In this document: one piece after another, positions 17,041-25,000 of the stretch | How the letters are laid out: each line of letters opens with the position of its first letter | How positions within the stretch are numbered: position 1 is the first letter of the stretch | Source: Nitrosomonas mobilis | Lineage (GTDB): Bacteria; Pseudomonadota; Gammaproteobacteria; Burkholderiales; Nitrosomonadaceae | Direction: 5' to 3' | Assembly (NCBI RefSeq): GCF_900103035.1 | Contig: NZ_FMWO01000032.1 | Span: 1-64,000 of the forward strand | DNA length: 64,000 nt | Notes under the pieces: model-generated | The model's input: the letters and a program-made list of their open reading frames with translations, nothing else | What the model was told of the DNA's origin: nothing | Databases searched by the model: none | Made by a program: the position numbers and the translations under genes

Positions 17041-17930
17041 AAGTCCGTATCGCCGCCGTGCAGTATCTACTCCGTTCAATTAAAGACTGGGACGGTTTTG
17101 AAAACCAGGTTCGCTTCATGCTCAAGGCATCCGCAGAATATAAGCCGAACTTTGTAATGCTGCCGGAGATTTTTACCAGCCAGTTGCTGTCATTCATGGA
17201 TGCGGATAACAATATCAAGGCTGCTGTGCGGCGCATGCACGACTTCACCCCACGCTATCAGGATCTGATGGCCGAGATGGCCAGGAAATACGGGTTTTAC
17301 TTGATCGCTGGCAGCCACCCCAACCTGCGCGACGGCCTGCTCTACAACACCTCATTCATGTTCTCACCGCAAGGCGAGATGTTCATGCAGGACAAAATCC
17401 ACCGTACCCGCTGGGAGCGCGAAAAGTGGGATACCTCGTCAGGAAGCAAGCTGCACCTTTTTCAGACTGAATATGGCGCGGTCAGCATCCTGATCTGCTA
17501 TGACATCGAGTTTCCAGAATTGTCGAGGATGGTGTGCGAGGCGGGCGCAGATATCCTGTTCGTGCCATCATCCACCGACGACCGCCAGGGTTACTGGCGG
17601 GTGCGCTACTGCGCCCATGCGCGCGCCATTGAGAATCAGGTCTACGTCGCGATGACCAGCACCGTGGGAAACCTTGCGGTGGAAGGGCTAGGTATGCATT
17701 ACGGCCAGGCTTGCATCATGACGCCGTCTGATTTTCCGTTTTCGCGCGATGGCATCGCTTCGGAAGGTGTGACCAACATGGAGCAAGTGGTGGTCGCAGA
17801 TGTCGATCTCGATGCGCTGATGCAGAACCGAATCAACGGCACGACCATCCCGCTCTACGACAAGATGCGCGAGGTGTATCAGAATCCTGTTGATATCATT
17901 AAAACACAGAACAGCACAACGAAATCCTGA
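17037..17930 (+). CDS. Carbon-nitrogen hydrolase (nitrilase superfamily)
   Basis: A 297-residue hydrolase that cleaves or transfers amide or nitrile C-N bonds. The catalytic triad is intact: Glu44 (MLPEIF), Lys120 (QDKIHRTRWE) and Cys154 (ILICYDIEFPE), with a WRVRYCAHARAIENQ segment that fits the superfamily. It starts with GTG inside the stop of the GNAT gene. The family assignment is firm. The exact substrate is open: omega-amidase, N-carbamoyl amidase and peptide-modifying members all look alike at this level. Confidence 0.9.
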   Translation: MKVRIAAVQYLLRSIKDWDGFENQVRFMLKASAEYKPNFVMLPEIFTSQLLSFMDADNNIKAAVRRMHDFTPRYQDLMAEMARKYGFYLIAGSHPNLRDGLLYNTSFMFSPQGEMFMQDKIHRTRWEREKWDTSSGSKLHLFQTEYGAVSILICYDIEFPELSRMVCEAGADILFVPSSTDDRQGYWRVRYCAHARAIENQVYVAMTSTVGNLAVEGLGMHYGQACIMTPSDFPFSRDGIASEGVTNMEQVVVADVDLDALMQNRINGTTIPLYDKMREVYQNPVDIIKTQNSTTKS

Positions 17931-17989
17931 TAGGTTGGCGAAGGCCGATACTATGGGGCACGCCGTTAGAATGCGGATGACTTTAGGAC

Positions 17990-18345
17990 TTAGTGTAACT
18001 GGAGAGTTAAATGAATGTAATCGACATGGCGGACAAAATCATTTTCACCACGAATTTGGTGTTCCCAGAATAGCCGTCGCCAGATAGTGGGTTCGCGATG
18101 TCTGAGTTTTGATGCAGCCACCCAGTCGGCATGACGATAATCTTCTCTGCAGGCCAAAGAAACCGCTCGCTTGATTATCATCCAAAGGGTAGAAAAATCA
18201 GCATCACCGTCAGGTAATGCAAATGGTCAGGCAACAATATCCATGCATCAATGACGAAAGGACGTGCCACACGCACCGTTTCGATTGTGGCGCGCAATGC
18301 GTTACGAATCGCTATGCCACATAGAATCGACTACCGGCCGATAAG
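17990..18345 (-). pseudogene. REP-associated tyrosine transposase (RAYT) remnant
   Basis: The minus strand reads FTVVAYRPVVDS at the 5' side, then LPDGDADFSTLWMIIKRAVS, ADWVAASKLRHREPTIWRRL and FWEHQIRGENDFVRHVDYIH, the Y1/HUH domain of RAYT proteins. The central part between the first strand and LPDGDAD is scrambled by stops, and the C-terminus is lost after DYIH. The REP-like palindrome at 18365-18390, just upstream, fits a RAYT neighbourhood. Confidence 0.78.
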
Positions 18346-18364
18346 CGACCACCGTAAAGAATCC

Positions 18365-18390
18365 GCGTGGGCACAAAACCGTGCCCACCC
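18365..18390. repeat. REP-like palindrome near RAYT
   Basis: GCGTGGGCAC, AAAAC, then CGTGCCCACC. It is the better preserved of two copies (the other is at 12315) and could fold into a hairpin of the kind RAYT enzymes recognise. Confidence 0.6.
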
Positions 18391-18404
18391 TACATGGTTA
18401 ACCA

Positions 18405-18460
18405 GGGGGCAAATTTAAATTGCCGATGAAGCGGTAAAAGGGGTCAAAATTACATTGCCG
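18405..18460. repeat. Two IS21-like terminal repeats without a transposase
   Basis: GGGGGCAAATTTAAATTGCC (18405) and GGGGTCAAAATTACATTGCC (18440) lie 35 bases apart and resemble the repeat at 4657 beside the IS21 relic. They look like a solo end of the same subfamily. The truncated gene at 18478 begins directly after them. Confidence 0.5.
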
Positions 18461-18477
18461 TTGACGCCGTGTGCTAG

Positions 18478-18726
18478 TTCAGCAAGACCGAGTGGTCGAA
18501 GGCCAACGTCACGGAGGTGTTCTCCCCGTACAGCGTCCGCATAAAAAATCTGATCGAGGACCTCAACAAGTTCTACACCCTGAAGATGCGACCATCGGGG
18601 CACGACATTGACAAGGGATTCGCCAAGGGCATGACGCCCGAAGCCATGCCCTTGTACGACAGGATCGCTGCCGGTGAGTCGGTCAGCATCGAGGAGTACC
18701 GACAGCAAACGGCGCTTGCGCTGTAG
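18478..18726 (+). pseudogene. Truncated unknown gene, C-terminal 82 codons
   Basis: The frame reads FSKTEWSKANVTEVFSPYSV, then LIEDLNKFYTLKMRPSGHDI and DRIAAGESVSIEEYRQQTAL, ending at 18726. An in-frame stop at 18475 sits exactly where the IS21-like repeats end, so the 5' part was probably removed by that insertion. A GTG at 18517 could start a 69-residue product but has only a weak context. The product is not recognised. Codon use looks like real coding sequence (GC-rich third positions, higher than its neighbours), hinting at foreign origin. Confidence 0.45.
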
Positions 18727-18738
18727 GCGACAGAAAAC

Positions 18739-18768
18739 AAAAAGGCCACCCATGCGGGTGGCCTTTTC
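18739..18768. terminator. Bidirectional Rho-independent terminator
   Basis: AAAGGCCACC / GGTGGCCTTT form a perfect stem around CATGCG. On the minus strand it is followed by TTTTTGTTTT and would end the tRNA-Thr transcript; on the plus strand the short TTTT may end the truncated gene. Confidence 0.85.
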
Positions 18769-18776
18769 ACATCAAG

Positions 18777-18852
18777 TGGTGCCGGAGAGAGGAGTCGAAC
18801 CCCCGACCTTCGCATTACGAATGCGCTGCTCTACCAACTGAGCTACACCGGC
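18777..18852 (-). tRNA. tRNA-Thr (anticodon CGU)
   Basis: The minus strand folds as a complete cloverleaf: acceptor GCCGGTG/CACCGGC-type pairing, D-arm AGCTCAGTTGGTAGAGC, anticodon loop TTCGTAA, T-arm GGGGGTTCGACTCC, and an encoded CCA. The loop gives CGT, that is Thr. A strong terminator follows at 18739-18768. A partial second copy of the 5' half lies 116 bases upstream. Confidence 0.95.
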
Positions 18853-18967
18853 AAAAATCAAAACTTGTTCAAACCGTGTCTGTAGTACCACCTTGTCATC
18901 AGACCGCTTGCGGCCCGAAGGCCTTGCCGTGCTTAGCTTCTGCCTTCGTCATCAAGGCATCGCCGTC

Positions 18968-19010
18968 CTGATTACGAATCAGCTAGTCTATCAACTGAGT
19001 TACTGCGGCA
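18968..19010 (-). other. Partial tRNA-Thr-like remnant (5' half)
   Basis: The minus strand reads TGCCGCAGTAACTCAGTTGA, then TAGACTAGCTGATTCGTAAT and CAG, which matches the acceptor 5' strand, D-arm and anticodon arm of tRNA-Thr, including the TTCGTAA loop. No T-arm follows, so it cannot be a functional tRNA. Such half copies are typical of the second attachment site left by an integrated element, or of a decayed tandem tRNA gene. Confidence 0.6.
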
Positions 19011-19219
19011 TAGAATTTGCATGCACCAAATTATAACGCAACTTTGTGACTTTTCATCAAAAAGTGTTTGAAATATTAAGAATAAATATATTATTCAATA
19101 CTGTAGCAGCGAAGTATCATGGATTTCATGCCCTGATTAGAAAGATTGTTCAGCTAAGCCCGATTTTTTTCTATGATAAAGCGCATATCGCCTAAACAAA
19201 CCCCTCAAAGAGGAACTGC

Positions 19220-19845
19220 CATGGCCATGAACCGCATCCAATTCCAGACAGGCTTGCCTTACCTCCATTTCTTGTGAAGTTTGGTACAGATGAGCAATAC
19301 GTGGATGTATTGGAGGCATCCCGTTGGCCGCAAAGATCTAGCTACCCAGGCTGCGGCAACGCAAATTATTACTTGCTTAAGGCAGGAAAACACAAGAATT
19401 TCCAATGCAAGTGCTGCCGGTTGCAGATATCTCTGATCGCAAGTATCTTGCTCCAAAGCACCCACCTGTCGCTAAGCATCAGCTTCTGCTGAAGAAGGCG
19501 ATGGTCGAACGGGGTGCCAAGTACACGTTATGTGGCAATGTCCACGCGGATGATGCTTACCTTGGCGGAGAATTGGCTGGCGGCAAGGCAGGTCGGGGCT
19601 CCAAGAGCAAGGTGCCTTTCTTTGCTGGCTGCCCGCACCGGGCAATCGTTGCAGACGGTCACAAGCCTAAGGATCTGCCAGAATTCAGCTGGATCAACAC
19701 GGTTTTGGGCAACATCAAAACCAGCCTGGATGGCGCTTATCATACGTTCGATTTCGCAAAATACGGAACCTGTTACCTCGGTGCGTTAGTTTACCGTTTT
19801 TAACCGGCGCTTCCAACTTGAAGCGCTCCCTCTGACGTCTGTTCG
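19220..19845 (+). pseudogene. IS1595-family transposase, multiply frameshifted
   Basis: Pieces in different frames reconstruct an IS1595 transposase: MAMNRIQFQTGLPYLHFL, then KFGTDEQYVDVLEASRWPQ with the zinc-ribbon Cys (YPGCGNANYY, FQCKCCRLQ), VHADDAYLGGELAGGKAGRG around a catalytic Asp, and LPEFSWINTVLGNIKTSLDG. The central catalytic part is deleted between KVPFFAG and HRAIVADG. One extra T at about 19800 causes a stop before NRRFQLEAL. It is not a close duplicate of the fragment at 8802. Confidence 0.78.
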
Positions 19846-20033
19846 TCGCCGAGCCACTATCGGGCCTCGCCCAGCACGCTGGCTGCGGTAAGCTGAAGAA
19901 TCCTTCTAATCAGAGAGGTATTATGTATCCTGGAAGATCAGCACCGTTTCATCCTGCATCATCACGTGATGGAGCGGCAAACCAATGATCAGGCTACGCT
20001 TGTCATGGCACCGTTGAGACTAGGAAACGCTTT

Positions 20034-20349
20034 CCTGCTCTCAACGCCTGCAGAAAGAGTTTAGAGCATAAAACCATCGCAGCGGAGCTGAATGCGGACG
20101 TCTATTTCGCCCATTCCTACCATTCATGGAAGCGTGGCTTGAACGAGAACAGCAATGGGTTGCTGCAGCAGTATTTCCACAAGAGGATGGAATTGATTGA
20201 GGTTACCCAGGATACAAGTACAGTGGGCGACGGATAGACTCAACCATCTGCCACGCAAGGTGCTTAGATTCAGAACTCCGTTTGAGGTATTCTCCGGGAA
20301 GACGGTGCGCTACACCAAACCACCGTTAAGCGTTGCACTTCGAAATTGA
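20034..20349 (+). pseudogene. IS30-family transposase, C-terminal fragment
   Basis: The reading EHKTIAAELNADVYFAHSYH, then SWKRGLNENSNGLLQQYFHK, is the region around the last catalytic Glu (R-G-x-N-E-N-x-N-G) of IS30 transposases. A frameshift at about 20220 is followed in another frame by VQWATDRLNHLPRKVLRFRT and PFEVFSGKTVRYTKPP, the C-terminus. The 5' two thirds are missing; 19846-20033 shows no clear feature. Confidence 0.75.
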
Positions 20350-20379
20350 ATCCGGACCAGGTAAATCAACTCGGACGTG

Positions 20380-20415
20380 ATTGATGTGGCCTAATAGACC
20401 ACATCAATTTCCTGT
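20380..20415 (+). terminator. Strong inverted repeat, terminator-like
   Basis: ATTGATGTGG and CCACATCAAT form a perfect 10-bp stem around CCTAATAGA, followed by TTCCTGTTTT. It lies between the IS30 relic and the convergent BON gene. It could end transcription from the plus strand; the opposite side lacks a T run. Confidence 0.5.
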
Positions 20416-20460
20416 TTTGGTCTTGAAAGTGCCCTCAAGGAGTCTAAGCGCAATCTATCT

Positions 20461-20775
20461 TTACTTGATTTGCATGTCAGCCTTAACAGACTTCACTCCT
20501 TTGACCGTGCGCGTAACTTGAATAGCTTTATTGATATCAGCGCGAGAACTGACGAAGCCACTCAGCTGAACGATACCTTTGTAAGTTTCAACATTTATTT
20601 CGTAAGCACTTAATGTAGGCTCATTAAAAATAGCTGCTTTGACTTTGGTAGTAATGACAGAATCATCAATAAATTCTCCCGTTCCTGACTGGCCCGGTGT
20701 TGAGGCACACCCAACAAGAGAAAGCATCAGGATAGAAAGAAATAAAGCAGCAAAATGCAATTTATATTGTCTCAT
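20461..20775 (-). CDS. BON-domain lipoprotein, OsmY-like
   Basis: A 104-residue exported lipoprotein. The N-terminus is a lipoprotein signal peptide ending in the lipobox LVGC (mature Cys23). One BON domain follows (DDSVITTKVKAAIFNEPTLS, then YKGIVQLSGFVSSRADI and VKGVKSVKADMQIK). BON proteins bind phospholipid and protect the envelope during osmotic or general stress. It is monocistronic. A perfect 14-bp palindrome stands 87 bases upstream and may be part of its control region. Confidence 0.88.
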   Translation of the reverse strand: MRQYKLHFAALFLSILMLSLVGCASTPGQSGTGEFIDDSVITTKVKAAIFNEPTLSAYEINVETYKGIVQLSGFVSSRADINKAIQVTRTVKGVKSVKADMQIK

Positions 20776-20861
20776 GGCGTAGATCTCTTAAGTAATTTAC
20801 CAAACTCGAAAATTCTCCAGTGAATCGGTTTTAATTATGTCAGGAACCGTATATTGAGTAT

Positions 20862-20875
20862 GTGCGCTAGCGCAC
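20862..20875. promoter_or_regulatory. Perfect 14-bp palindrome upstream of the BON gene
   Basis: GTGCGCTAGCGCAC is fully self-complementary and flanked by AT-rich sequence (TATTGAGTAT on one side, TATACC on the other). Its position before a stress-type lipoprotein suggests an operator, but the binding protein cannot be named. Confidence 0.4.
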
Positions 20876-20934
20876 TATACCCACCAGGTCCTCAAAACAA
20901 TTTTGTGGTTAATGCTGACCTTCCTTTGAGTAAA

Positions 20935-21235
20935 ACGTAAATGGGACAGACTAGGAGAACTAGAGCTCGTACCTTGAACGGCACGGCATTCCTGCGCCTT
21001 GTTCTGCAACACATCCTGCTCAAAGGCTACCATCGCGCTCGCCACCTCGATTTTTTGCATCCCAACAGTCAATTCTTCGGCTGGCGCAACTCATCAAGCA
21101 GGTGGCCGTGCCACCCCCAAGCCCTCGCCCGGCGGTATGTTGCTCATACTGCGGCAGGCGGTGTGCTGAAAATTATCCGTACCCGAATCAAACCATTCAT
21201 CGGCCGATTGCGAACGTCAGCGGCGGATTGAGAAG
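20935..21235 (+). pseudogene. IS91-family transposase, C-terminal fragment
   Basis: The plus strand reads TRTRARTLNGTAFLRLVLQH-like sequence (RARTLNGTAFLRLVLQHILL, then KGYHRARHLDFLHPNSQF), the conserved region near the C-terminus of IS91 transposases. A frameshift follows, and Cys-rich tail pieces (VCCSYCGRRCAENYPYP) continue in another frame. The catalytic Tyr region is missing. Nothing more was recognised in 21236-21402. Confidence 0.7.
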
Positions 21236-21402
21236 CGACCATGTGACGCAATCCACACTCATCCAACTCACTAAATCCGGTGGAAGCGGACATGTTCATC
21301 CTGAAAAAGACAGGAACCAACGTGAAAAAAACCTCACTTTAATCGAACGGAAATCTGGTCAGTTTATAAAAAATCGCTGAAGAAGTAATTTATAGTCGTA
21401 TA

Positions 21403-22866
21403 TTAAAATGGCAACTGTTGCCAAAGTTCATCAATACGCGTCTTAACCGCGGCATCCATTGCAATCGTTCGCCCCCATTCACGGGTAGTTTCGCCCGGCC
21501 ATTTATGCGTAGCATCAAGTCCCATCTTGCCACCCAATCCCGAGATCGGGCTGGCAAAATCAAGGTAATCGATCGGTGTATTTTCGACAATCAGGGCGTC
21601 TCTGGCCGGGTCAACGCGGGTGGTGATTGCCCAGATCACTTCTTTCCAGTCGCGGATGTCGATATCATCATCGGTAACGATGATGAATTTGGTATACATA
21701 AACTGACGCAGAAAACTCCATACGCCGAACATGACACGCTTAGCATGGCCAGCATACTGCTTTTTCATGCTGACGATTGCCAGCCGGTAGGAACAGCCTT
21801 CTGGTGGAAGATAGAAATCAGCTATTTCGCTAAACTGTTTCTGCAACAGTGGCACGAAAACTTCGTTAAGCGCAACTCCGAGAATCGCCGGCTCATCCGG
21901 TGGCTTACCAGTGTAAGTTGAGTGATAAATGGGGTTACGGCGCATGGTCATGCGTTCGATTGTCAATACCGGAAAGGTGTCCTGCTCATTGTAATAGCCG
22001 GTGTGATCACCAAATGGTCCTTCTACTGCGGTCTCATCAGGATAAATGTGTCCTTCCAGGACAATTTCCGCACTTGCTGGCACCTGCAGATCATGCGTCA
22101 GACAGCGCGCCACTTCGGTACGGGCGCCGCGCAGCAAACCGGCGAACTGGTATTCACTGAGACTATCGGGAACCGGTGTCACTGCTCCGAGAATAGTGGC
22201 GGGATCGGCGCCCAGTGCAACGGCTACGGGATAAGGCTGCCCGGGATTTACCATGCAGAAATCTCGGAAATCGAGTGCGCCGCCGCGGTGTGCCAGCCAG
22301 CGCATGATGACCTTGTTGCGTGCAATAACCTGTTGACGGTAGATACCCAGATTTTGACGAGTTTTGTGTGGGCCACGGGTTACGGTCAAACCCCAGGTTA
22401 TCAAGGGAGCGGCATCTTCCGGCCAGCAAGTTTGAATCGGCAAGCGCGCCAAATCGACTGCTTCGCCCTCCCAGACAATTTCCTGGCAAACCGGGCTGGT
22501 AATGACCTTCGGGGCCATATTCATCACCTGTTTCAGTATAGGCAATTTTTCCCAGGCATCCCGCAGCCCCTTGGGGGGATCCGGTTCCTTGAGGTAGGAA
22601 AGTAGTTTGCCGACTTCCCGTAAAGCAGCAACTGACGACTGCCCCATTCCCAGAGCAACACGTTGCGGAGTGCCGAACAGATTACCCAGAACGGGCATGG
22701 CGTGACCTTTGGGGTGTTCGAACAAAACCGCTGGACCGGCCTGCTTCAGCAGACGATCACAGATTTCGGTCATTTCCAGCCGAGGATCGATTTCAATATC
22801 AACACGCTTTAGCTCACCGCGTTGTTCAAGTTGTGACAAAAAATCGCGCAAATCCTGATATTTCAT
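21403..22866 (-). CDS. ubiD: 4-hydroxy-3-polyprenylbenzoate decarboxylase UbiD
   Basis: A 487-residue decarboxylase of ubiquinone synthesis that uses prenylated FMN made by UbiX (not in this window). The start [20 protein letters not shown] and the later blocks [40 protein letters not shown] and [20 protein letters not shown] are characteristic; the ENYPY-like Glu-rich active site lies around [13 protein letters not shown]. The length is normal. It is the last gene of the minus-strand run ubiC-ubiA-ubiD, 23 bases after ubiA. Confidence 0.95.
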   Translation of the reverse strand: MKYQDLRDFLSQLEQRGELKRVDIEIDPRLEMTEICDRLLKQAGPAVLFEHPKGHAMPVLGNLFGTPQRVALGMGQSSVAALREVGKLLSYLKEPDPPKGLRDAWEKLPILKQVMNMAPKVITSPVCQEIVWEGEAVDLARLPIQTCWPEDAAPLITWGLTVTRGPHKTRQNLGIYRQQVIARNKVIMRWLAHRGGALDFRDFCMVNPGQPYPVAVALGADPATILGAVTPVPDSLSEYQFAGLLRGARTEVARCLTHDLQVPASAEIVLEGHIYPDETAVEGPFGDHTGYYNEQDTFPVLTIERMTMRRNPIYHSTYTGKPPDEPAILGVALNEVFVPLLQKQFSEIADFYLPPEGCSYRLAIVSMKKQYAGHAKRVMFGVWSFLRQFMYTKFIIVTDDDIDIRDWKEVIWAITTRVDPARDALIVENTPIDYLDFASPISGLGGKMGLDATHKWPGETTREWGRTIAMDAAVKTRIDELWQQLPF

Positions 22867-22889
22867 GAATTACCCTGGATATTGATCAA

Positions 22890-23753
22890 TCAGGCAAATG
22901 CTGTATCCAGCGCAATGCCAATGAATACGGTTGCTCCCACCACGTTATTATCTAGAAATGCCCGAAAACAATTCGAGGGATCACGGTCACGAATCAATTG
23001 ATACTGGTGCAGCACCAACCCCGATGCCATCAGCAAGGCCGCATAAAACCAGATGCCGCGCTGTGCTTCTAACCCGACATAAACAAGCAGGCTGAGAAAA
23101 GCCACATAACACAGCATTATGCCTGCTACATCAAAACGCCCCAACGTAATCGCTGATGTCTTGACACCTATTTTCAGATCATCTTCCCGATCAACCATTG
23201 CGTATTCGGTATCGTAAGCAATTACCCAGCACAAGTTGGCAAACAGCAGCGGCCAGATGATAAAGGGTAAGCTGTTGGTCTGCGCTGCAAATGCCATAGG
23301 GATGCCGAAACTGAAAGCAATACCAAGATACGCTTGCGGCATTGCAAAGAAACGCTTGGTGAATGGGTAAGAGGCTGCCAGCAATAACGCAGGTATTGAT
23401 AACAGAATGGTGAGCTGATTCAGTGGAAGTATCAATACAAACGCACACAAACTCAACCCAGCTGCAACCAGCAGCGCCTCTTTTGGCTGAATTGCGCCAC
23501 TTGCCAGTGGTCGGTTTCGCGTGCGTGCCACATGCGGATCAATGCGCCGGTCAGCAAAATCGTTGATCGCGCAACCGGCGGATCGCATCAGAATCGTGCC
23601 CAGCACAAAAATGAACAGAACGTTGAGATCCGGCAGACCATCAGCAGCCAACCATAGCCCCCATAACGTCGGCCATAGCAGCAACAGAATGCCGATCGGC
23701 CTGTCCAGACGCACCAGTCTTGCATAGAGAATCAGTTTTTGCCTGAACGTCAT
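22890..23753 (-). CDS. ubiA: 4-hydroxybenzoate polyprenyltransferase UbiA
   Basis: A 287-residue inner-membrane prenyltransferase that attaches the polyprenyl tail to 4-hydroxybenzoate. Both Asp-rich Mg-diphosphate motifs are visible: NDFADRRIDPHVARTRNRPL (NDxxDxxxD) and DTEYAMVDREDDLKIG (DxxxD). Eight or nine hydrophobic helices are predicted. It lies between ubiC and ubiD in the order of the pathway. Confidence 0.95.
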   Translation of the reverse strand: MTFRQKLILYARLVRLDRPIGILLLLWPTLWGLWLAADGLPDLNVLFIFVLGTILMRSAGCAINDFADRRIDPHVARTRNRPLASGAIQPKEALLVAAGLSLCAFVLILPLNQLTILLSIPALLLAASYPFTKRFFAMPQAYLGIAFSFGIPMAFAAQTNSLPFIIWPLLFANLCWVIAYDTEYAMVDREDDLKIGVKTSAITLGRFDVAGIMLCYVAFLSLLVYVGLEAQRGIWFYAALLMASGLVLHQYQLIRDRDPSNCFRAFLDNNVVGATVFIGIALDTAFA

Positions 23754-23803
23754 AACCTTGTGTCAGAATAAAATAAGAAAACGAAGTTGAGTACCTGGCA
23801 TCA

Positions 23804-24352
23804 TTATTGTTTTTGCGCCAGATGATGAATCTTTGGTAGAAAAACCTCTGTAACAAGTATGGGTTGCCTTTGTAGAGTAAAAAGTGATCTTCTCGCCCAT
23901 AAGCTGGTGGGGCTAGCTTCCAGTTTCCGGCAGGCACGGTCATACAATGGGTGTCCAGATTTCAGTTTTTTAAAAGAAAATGCGGTGCGCTGGATCAGGG
24001 GATTACTGAACAGCATACTGCCAAGTGATTGATTGCCAAGGTTGCTCAAACTTCTCCATGCACCTTGCAGATGTTTCTTTTTGATAACTGAGTGTGCGAA
24101 AACAACTGGCATTTCATCACTGTACAAATATACTTCTCGCACCATCGCTTGCTCCAGTCTACGCAAACCCATCAATGCCAGTTCATCAATGCATGCGGTT
24201 GCCAGTCTCTGGAGAACAGGTTCGACACGAAAATGCCGACAGCGCACCTGGATCAGCCGTGTAAGTGATTCGCGATGCTGCAACCACCAGCGGATTTCAG
24301 CAGACGCACAAACGGGAACGGGGTGCCATGCTGATGATGGATCAACGCTCAC
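23804..24352 (-). CDS. ubiC: Chorismate pyruvate-lyase UbiC
   Basis: A 182-residue cytosolic enzyme that makes 4-hydroxybenzoate and pyruvate from chorismate, the first committed step of ubiquinone synthesis. Family features: REVYLYSDEMPVVFAHSVIK (active-site Arg), the Gly-rich turn NQSLGSMLFSNPLIQRTAFS, and the late LWARRSLFTLQRQPILVTEV. The start is GTG at 24352. It is the first gene of the ubiCAD run, 50 bases before ubiA. Confidence 0.93.
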   Translation of the reverse strand: MSVDPSSAWHPVPVCASAEIRWWLQHRESLTRLIQVRCRHFRVEPVLQRLATACIDELALMGLRRLEQAMVREVYLYSDEMPVVFAHSVIKKKHLQGAWRSLSNLGNQSLGSMLFSNPLIQRTAFSFKKLKSGHPLYDRACRKLEASPTSLWARRSLFTLQRQPILVTEVFLPKIHHLAQKQ

Positions 24353-24456
24353 GATTACTCGAGATACTGGCTGTCAAGTAAGACAAAGAGAGAGATCTCG
24401 CAACAAAATCAATCGGGCAAACTACCAGAAAAACGGCAATATCTCCAATATTAATA

Positions 24457-24852
24457 TCAAACCAATTCAGGTTGGGCAAATGTGTGTTTTTTGACTGTAT
24501 CCAATAAAGCCTCACGTGTAAATGGTTTGGTCAGATATTCATCCGAGCCCACCATTCTGCCGCGCGCCCGGTCAAATAACCCGCTTTTGCTGGATAACAT
24601 GACTACTGGTACCTTTTTATATTTTGGATTTTGTTTTATGAGCATGCAGGCTTGATAGCCATCAAGACGTGGCATCACAATATCAAGAAAAATGATATCG
24701 GGGTGATGATCAATTATTTTTGCCATTGCATCAAAGCCATCGCTAGCCAGAATAATTTCACATCCAGACTGAGCGAGAAAAATCTCGGCACTACGGCGGA
24801 TAGTATTACTGTCATCCACTACCATTACCTTGATACCCGTTAAATCTGTCAT
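24457..24852 (-). CDS. pilG: Single-domain response regulator, PilG-like
   Basis: A 131-residue CheY-type receiver without an output domain. The acidic pocket is VVDDSNT (Asp13/Asp14), the phospho-acceptor is Asp57 (IIFLDIVMPRLDGYQ), and the Thr/Ser and Lys are VVMLSSK and YLTKPFT. The phrase FLAQSGCEIILASDGFDAM and the tail fit PilG, which controls type IV pilus motility through the Pil-Chp pathway. No other pil or chp gene is next to it, so the symbol is tentative. Confidence 0.82.
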   Translation of the reverse strand: MTDLTGIKVMVVDDSNTIRRSAEIFLAQSGCEIILASDGFDAMAKIIDHHPDIIFLDIVMPRLDGYQACMLIKQNPKYKKVPVVMLSSKSGLFDRARGRMVGSDEYLTKPFTREALLDTVKKHTFAQPELV

Positions 24853-25000
24853 CTCTTATGAACTCCCCTGTTTACAATAATTTTATCGTTGTCGTTTCAG
24901 ACACAAGCGTATTTCTATTATTGGTCGATTCTATCCGAAGTGATCACTTTTCTGCCAGCTATTCACCTGATTTTCTGCGGTCCGGCTGGTCAGAGCTGTC

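Noticed and set aside
21418-22605. Plus-strand frames of 167 and 227 codons opposite ubiD
   Set aside because: They lie fully antisense to ubiD and have no domain features.
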